Assembly (NCBI GenBank): GCA_027068085.1
Contig: JAMOUQ010000020.1
Location: 1 to 46,212, forward strand
Direction of reading: 5' to 3'
Length of the DNA stretch: 46,212 nt
Origin: Desulfobacteraceae bacterium
GTDB lineage: Bacteria; Desulfobacterota; Desulfobacteria; Desulfobacterales; Desulfosarcinaceae
Translations under genes and position numbers: made by a program
The notes under the pieces: generated by a model
Databases searched by the model: none
What the model was told of the DNA's origin: nothing
What the model saw: only the letters and a program-made list of their open reading frames with translations
In this document: positions 43,695 through 46,212 of the stretch, piece by piece
How positions within the stretch are numbered: the stretch's first letter is position 1
How the letters are laid out: every line of letters starts with the position of its first letter

Positions 43695-44885
43695 ATGGAA
43701 CCCAAATGGCAAGTCCGTAATCCAGAAGGCCGGCACAGGGTCATCGTTACCCGCCATCTTCCCGGACAAGACTGGATCAAGGTCCTCCAAGAGGCTGACT
43801 GCAAAATAGAGATCTGGCAGGAAGATGACCAGCTTTCCACCGCCATGATCAAAGAGGCCATCGGAAAAGACTGCCGGGCAGCCATCGGCATGTTGTCCGA
43901 GCAATGGGGAGCCGAGCTTTTTACGGCCCTGAAAGCGGCCGGAGGCCGCGTATACAGCAACTACGCCGTCGGTTTCAACAACATCGACCTGGATGCCGCC
44001 ACCGCTGCCGGCATAGCGGTGGGCAACACCCCCGGAGTATTGACCGGCGCCACGGCCGAACTGGCGGTAGCCCTTACCCTGGCGGCCGCCCGCCGTGTCG
44101 GCGAGGCCGAACGTTTCCTGCGGGCCGGACGCTTCCGTGGCTGGGCTCCCACCCTGCTGCTGGGAAACCTGCTGGAAGGCAAAACGGCAGGCATCATCGG
44201 TGCCGGCAGGATCGGTACGGCCTATGCCCGGATCATGGTCCAGGGTTTCAGAACCAACATTATCTATTACAGCCGCAGGCCCAATTCCGGCCTGGAAGAT
44301 TTCGTTTCAGCTTTCGGCAGTTTCCTGAAATCCCGGGGGCACAAGCCGGTTGTCTGCACCAGGGCTGCCAGCGTGGATGAGCTGCTGAAAAAATCCGACT
44401 GCGTAAGCCTCCACACTCCCCTCAACCAGGATACTTTTCATCTCATCGACGCCCGGAGGCTGGGACTGATGAAAAAAAACGCCATCCTGATAAACACCAG
44501 CCGGGGGCCGGTTATAGACGAAGCCGCCCTGGTGGAACATTGCCGCGCAAATCCGGACTTTCGGGCCGGCCTGGACGTATACGAAAACGAACCCCGGCTC
44601 GCCCCTGGCCTGGCAGACCTGGAAAATGCAGTCCTGCTGCCCCATCTGGGTTCGGCCACGCACTGGACCCGGCAGTCCATGGCCGTCCTGGCGGCCAGGA
44701 ACCTGGCGGCTATCCTCCGCGGCTGGCCGGCATGGGACCGGGACGACATGGAAGTATTTCTCCTCTCCCGCCCACCGGCGGCAGCACCCAGCATTTTGAA
44801 CGCGCGCCAGTTGGGTATTGCCCGCTTCCATGAAGTGAGGAAGCCCAGAGGACGATCGGAGAAAAAAGATCCCCTACGTTCGTAA
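43695..44885 (+). CDS. NAD(P)H-dependent hydroxypyruvate/glyoxylate reductase, plant HPR1-like
   Basis: A D-2-hydroxyacid dehydrogenase that should reduce hydroxypyruvate to D-glycerate. From ATG 43695 (AAGGAG upstream) it has 396 aa. Rossmann motif IIGAGRIGTAYARIM, catalytic Arg in NTSRGPVIDEAALVEH, Glu in DVYENEP and His in LPHLGSATHWTR are all present. From memory, the N-terminal extension (RNPEGRHRVIVTRHLPGQDW), the NTPGVLT-x-ATAEL block, the YSNYAVGFNN segment and the C-terminal PSILNARQLGI follow plant peroxisomal HPR1 unusually closely. The last residues (LRS) and the stop codon fall inside a repeat element, so the native 3' end may have been altered. Confidence 0.9.
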   Translation: MEPKWQVRNPEGRHRVIVTRHLPGQDWIKVLQEADCKIEIWQEDDQLSTAMIKEAIGKDCRAAIGMLSEQWGAELFTALKAAGGRVYSNYAVGFNNIDLDAATAAGIAVGNTPGVLTGATAELAVALTLAAARRVGEAERFLRAGRFRGWAPTLLLGNLLEGKTAGIIGAGRIGTAYARIMVQGFRTNIIYYSRRPNSGLEDFVSAFGSFLKSRGHKPVVCTRAASVDELLKKSDCVSLHTPLNQDTFHLIDARRLGLMKKNAILINTSRGPVIDEAALVEHCRANPDFRAGLDVYENEPRLAPGLADLENAVLLPHLGSATHWTRQSMAVLAARNLAAILRGWPAWDRDDMEVFLLSRPPAAAPSILNARQLGIARFHEVRKPRGRSEKKDPLRS

Positions 44886-44904
44886 AAACTCGTGTCACTT
44901 GACA
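44871..44904 (-). repeat. Partial copy (A) of the RHS-flanking repeat
   Basis: Read on the minus strand, these 34 bp match the first 34 bp of copy C (46115 onward) at 33 positions, starting TGTCAAGTGACACGAG. Identity stops within GGGGA, after which the hydroxypyruvate reductase coding sequence continues. The copy includes the stop codon of that gene. Confidence 0.8.
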
Positions 44905-44988
44905 GCTGTAAAGGGTCGTGCCGGTATCTGGTGAAACCGTCTCAACCAGCCGGCCAAGATCGTCGTACACGTAGGTGGTTTCATGGCC
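44905..44988 (-). pseudogene. RHS/YD-repeat fragment
   Basis: Minus-strand translation reads ETTYVYDDLGRLVETVSPDT followed by GTTLYS, a classic RHS/YD repeat unit of the kind found in wall-associated and polymorphic-toxin RHS proteins. It is bounded by repeat copy B on one side and copy A on the other, so only about 28 residues survive. It has no start codon of its own and is best seen as a remnant of a larger RHS gene. Confidence 0.7.
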
Positions 44989-45012
44989 CTCGGCAAAGCT
45001 GCACCAAAAATA

Positions 45013-45091
45013 CGGAATCCAGACATCAACCGGGGACAGGCTTGTAAAAACTCGCGTCCCCCAAGATCGTAAAAGCACGTGTCACTTGACA
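45013..45091 (-). repeat. 79-bp repeat, copy B (inverted relative to copy C)
   Basis: Read on the minus strand, all 79 bp align without gaps to 46115-46193 on the plus strand; I count 68 identities. The element contains two internal direct repeats related to GACRCGAGTTTTTACGA, 25 bp apart. It lies 47 bp beyond the stop of the candidate immunity gene. Confidence 0.85.
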
Positions 45092-45138
45092 AGGGGCGAG
45101 TAGTTACTCATATTTGTCTCATTTTCCGCGCCATGTAC

Positions 45139-45357
45139 TTACGATGCTTTCATTCGCTTTATATTCATCACAAGCAAAACTATAAATCCAATAAAGCACA
45201 ATACGGCTATAATGAAAGCAATATTCCCCCTAAATGCGTAACTGTTAGGGCTAGGGTTTGGTGGTCCACCAGCAGCCCACCAATTCGCGAAGGCTAAATT
45301 CCCAAACCAAAGACTTAAAAGCAATAGCACGATATCTGCTACCCAAGGCCAAAACAT
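45139..45357 (-). CDS. Small two-helix membrane protein, candidate immunity protein
   Basis: A 72-aa protein with two predicted membrane helices (about residues 6-28, WVADIVLLLLSLWFGNLAFA, and 46-66, IAFIIAVLCFIGFIVLLVMN), joined by a Gly/Pro/Asn-rich loop and ending in a short basic tail. The ATG has AAAGGAG about 9 nt upstream. It starts 28 nt after the stop of the RHS toxin-like reading frame, the position immunity genes usually occupy, and lies in the same AT-rich stretch. I recognise no family; the immunity role is inferred from position alone. Confidence 0.6.
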   Translation of the reverse strand: MFWPWVADIVLLLLSLWFGNLAFANWWAAGGPPNPSPNSYAFRGNIAFIIAVLCFIGFIVLLVMNIKRMKAS

Positions 45358-45385
45358 ACAATTTTACTCCTTTGTATGGTGCTAT

Positions 45386-45859
45386 TTATTCTTCACAGCA
45401 TTCATATTTATCTCTTTTGCATTTCTTTAAAATGTCATTAACGAAAGTATTACAATTATTCCATGGCGTCCACCTGCCTGTTGCTTTGCCAATTTGCAAT
45501 TCTTGATTAACGCAGGATTCATCGATACATTTTTGTTCTGTACAATTGCCCGTTTCACCTGAATGATTGGTAATTTTAGTCTGAACCCCCAAAGGACATG
45601 CAGGCAAAGGTCCATCCTCTGCGGGACCCATCCCTGCCGCTTTACTGGCAGTCTTTAACCAACAATGTTTGAGCCCTAGCTTCTTTGAGACATAATCAAT
45701 TACTACATTTACTTGAACATGACGACAGCACTTTTCAACCTTGAGACCAAAGCGATCTACCAAATTTATAGGGTTAAAAGATGCATAAGAATAAAAATTA
45801 ATTCCGCCATCCAGCCCAATCGGATCCGCCCTCAGATATCTTCCAAGGCCAGGGTCCAT
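45386..45859 (-). CDS. RHS core end with Cys-rich C-terminal toxin-like domain
   Basis: This frame (157 aa from an internal ATG) begins [20 protein letters not shown] and continues [19 protein letters not shown], the conserved RHS-core end after which variable toxin tips begin. The remaining 115 or so residues are unlike the core: 11 cysteines, AT-rich DNA, and a KHCWLKTAS segment followed by [18 protein letters not shown]. An upstream His and a later N-C-x-x-F helix resemble the layout of permuted papain-like (NlpC/LRAT-type) domains; that match is my inference. The upstream part of the core is in another frame (45798-46127), separated by one extra base. Confidence 0.7.
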   Translation of the reverse strand: MDPGLGRYLRADPIGLDGGINFYSYASFNPINLVDRFGLKVEKCCRHVQVNVVIDYVSKKLGLKHCWLKTASKAAGMGPAEDGPLPACPLGVQTKITNHSGETGNCTEQKCIDESCVNQELQIGKATGRWTPWNNCNTFVNDILKKCKRDKYECCEE

Positions 45860-46127
45860 AGTACCGGTGGTAGTTGTAGTGCAGGCCGGTTTCTTTATCG
45901 TAGTACTGCCCCGGGAATCTCAAATTGTTGGTAACTGCTTTAATGGTAACATCGGCCCTGCCAAAGGGCAAGTAGTCGGCTGACCAGACAATGTTGCCGG
46001 ACTGGTCGGTCAGCCGCTGGGGTTTGCCCATGTGGTCGTTGTGATAGTAGTATATACCACCATCGGCGGTAATCTGGGCCAGCGGCTGGCCGGCAAGCCA
46101 GACGTGGGCCCGGATGTCAAGTGACAC
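45798..46127 (-). pseudogene. RHS repeat-associated core, 5'-truncated and frameshifted
   Basis: From a GTG at 46127 the frame reads [64 protein letters not shown], all typical of RHS cores. It then leaves frame after RYYG. Removing one G near plus-strand 45856-45857 restores [11 protein letters not shown] and joins it to 45386-45859. Upstream, repeat copy C supplies an in-frame TAA just before the GTG, so the rest of the RHS gene is missing. Either a silent cassette or a sequencing error at one base. Confidence 0.75.
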
Positions 46128-46193
46128 GAGTTTTTACGAACTTAGGGGACGCGAGTTTTTACGAACCTGTCCCTGGTTAATGTTTGGGCTCCG
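46115..46193 (+). repeat. 79-bp repeat, copy C (inverted relative to copy B)
   Basis: It begins TGTCAAGTGACACGAG and ends TTTGGGCTCCG. It contains two internal direct repeats, GACACGAGTTTTTACGAAC and GACGCGAGTTTTTACGAAC, 25 bp apart, and a GGGAC/GTCCC pair that could fold. With copy B it brackets the RHS toxin/immunity segment (45092-46114). Confidence 0.85.
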
Positions 46194-46212
46194 GAGCTTT
46201 CTTCGAGCTGCT

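Noticed and set aside
44871-46193. CRISPR array
   Set aside because: The repeats are few, unevenly spaced, inverted to each other and flank coding sequence; there are no spacers or cas genes.

Overview
The window looks like chromosomal DNA of a Gram-negative, diderm bacterium of the Desulfobacterota (former Deltaproteobacteria). This assignment is inferred from gene content and order, not from a database search. LPS assembly (lptE) and diaminopimelate (dapF) genes indicate a diderm cell wall. The orders xerC-hslV-hslU-argB-argD-argG-argH-lipoprotein-dapF, leuS-lptE beside a divergent rpsT, and yajC-secD-secF fit that group. The DNA is GC-rich almost throughout, except for an AT-rich pocket at about 45.1-45.8 kb.

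Layout. 1-865: no protein gene; a 15-bp inverted repeat, then a tRNA-Gly/tRNA-Cys operon on the minus strand with its own promoter and a strong terminator. 866-12724 (minus): one collinear run of 14 genes with gaps of at most about 60 nt and two 4-nt overlaps (HAD hydrolase, xerC, hslV, hslU, argB, argD, argG, argH, lipoprotein, dapF, folK, YHS-like protein, transaldolase, pgsA). argF is absent from the arginine block. 12808-17530 (minus): a Rho-N-like protein, a slipin/NfeD pair, a family 4-type uracil-DNA glycosylase and coaBC. 17669-19859 (minus): a TPR protein, an FtsB-like divisome protein and murJ. rpsT diverges from murJ and has a near-consensus promoter, a UUG start and a clear terminator. 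lptE and leuS follow on the minus strand.

24231-35033 (plus): RNase G, then a structured leader ahead of yajC-secD-secF (Sec translocon accessory complex), dprA, topA, a glycerate 2-kinase and a DUF2156 protein. 35020-37629 (minus): a membrane adenylate cyclase with three GAF-like regions. It shares a promoter region, with a small inverted repeat, with the divergent tex-dtd pair. 40771-42156 (minus): an orphan sigma54-type response regulator, divergent from a PBP4-type D,D-carboxypeptidase and a plant HPR1-like hydroxypyruvate reductase.

44871-46212 is the accessory region. It holds fragments of an RHS gene on the minus strand: a YD-repeat piece, and an RHS core (with a one-base frameshift) ending in a Cys-rich, toxin-like C-terminal domain. 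A small two-helix membrane protein follows directly and is a candidate immunity protein. This AT-rich cassette lies between two 79-bp inverted repeats (68 of 79 positions identical by hand alignment). A third, 34-bp partial copy supplies the stop codon of the hydroxypyruvate reductase gene. I consider this repeat-bounded RHS toxin/immunity cassette the most novel part of the window.
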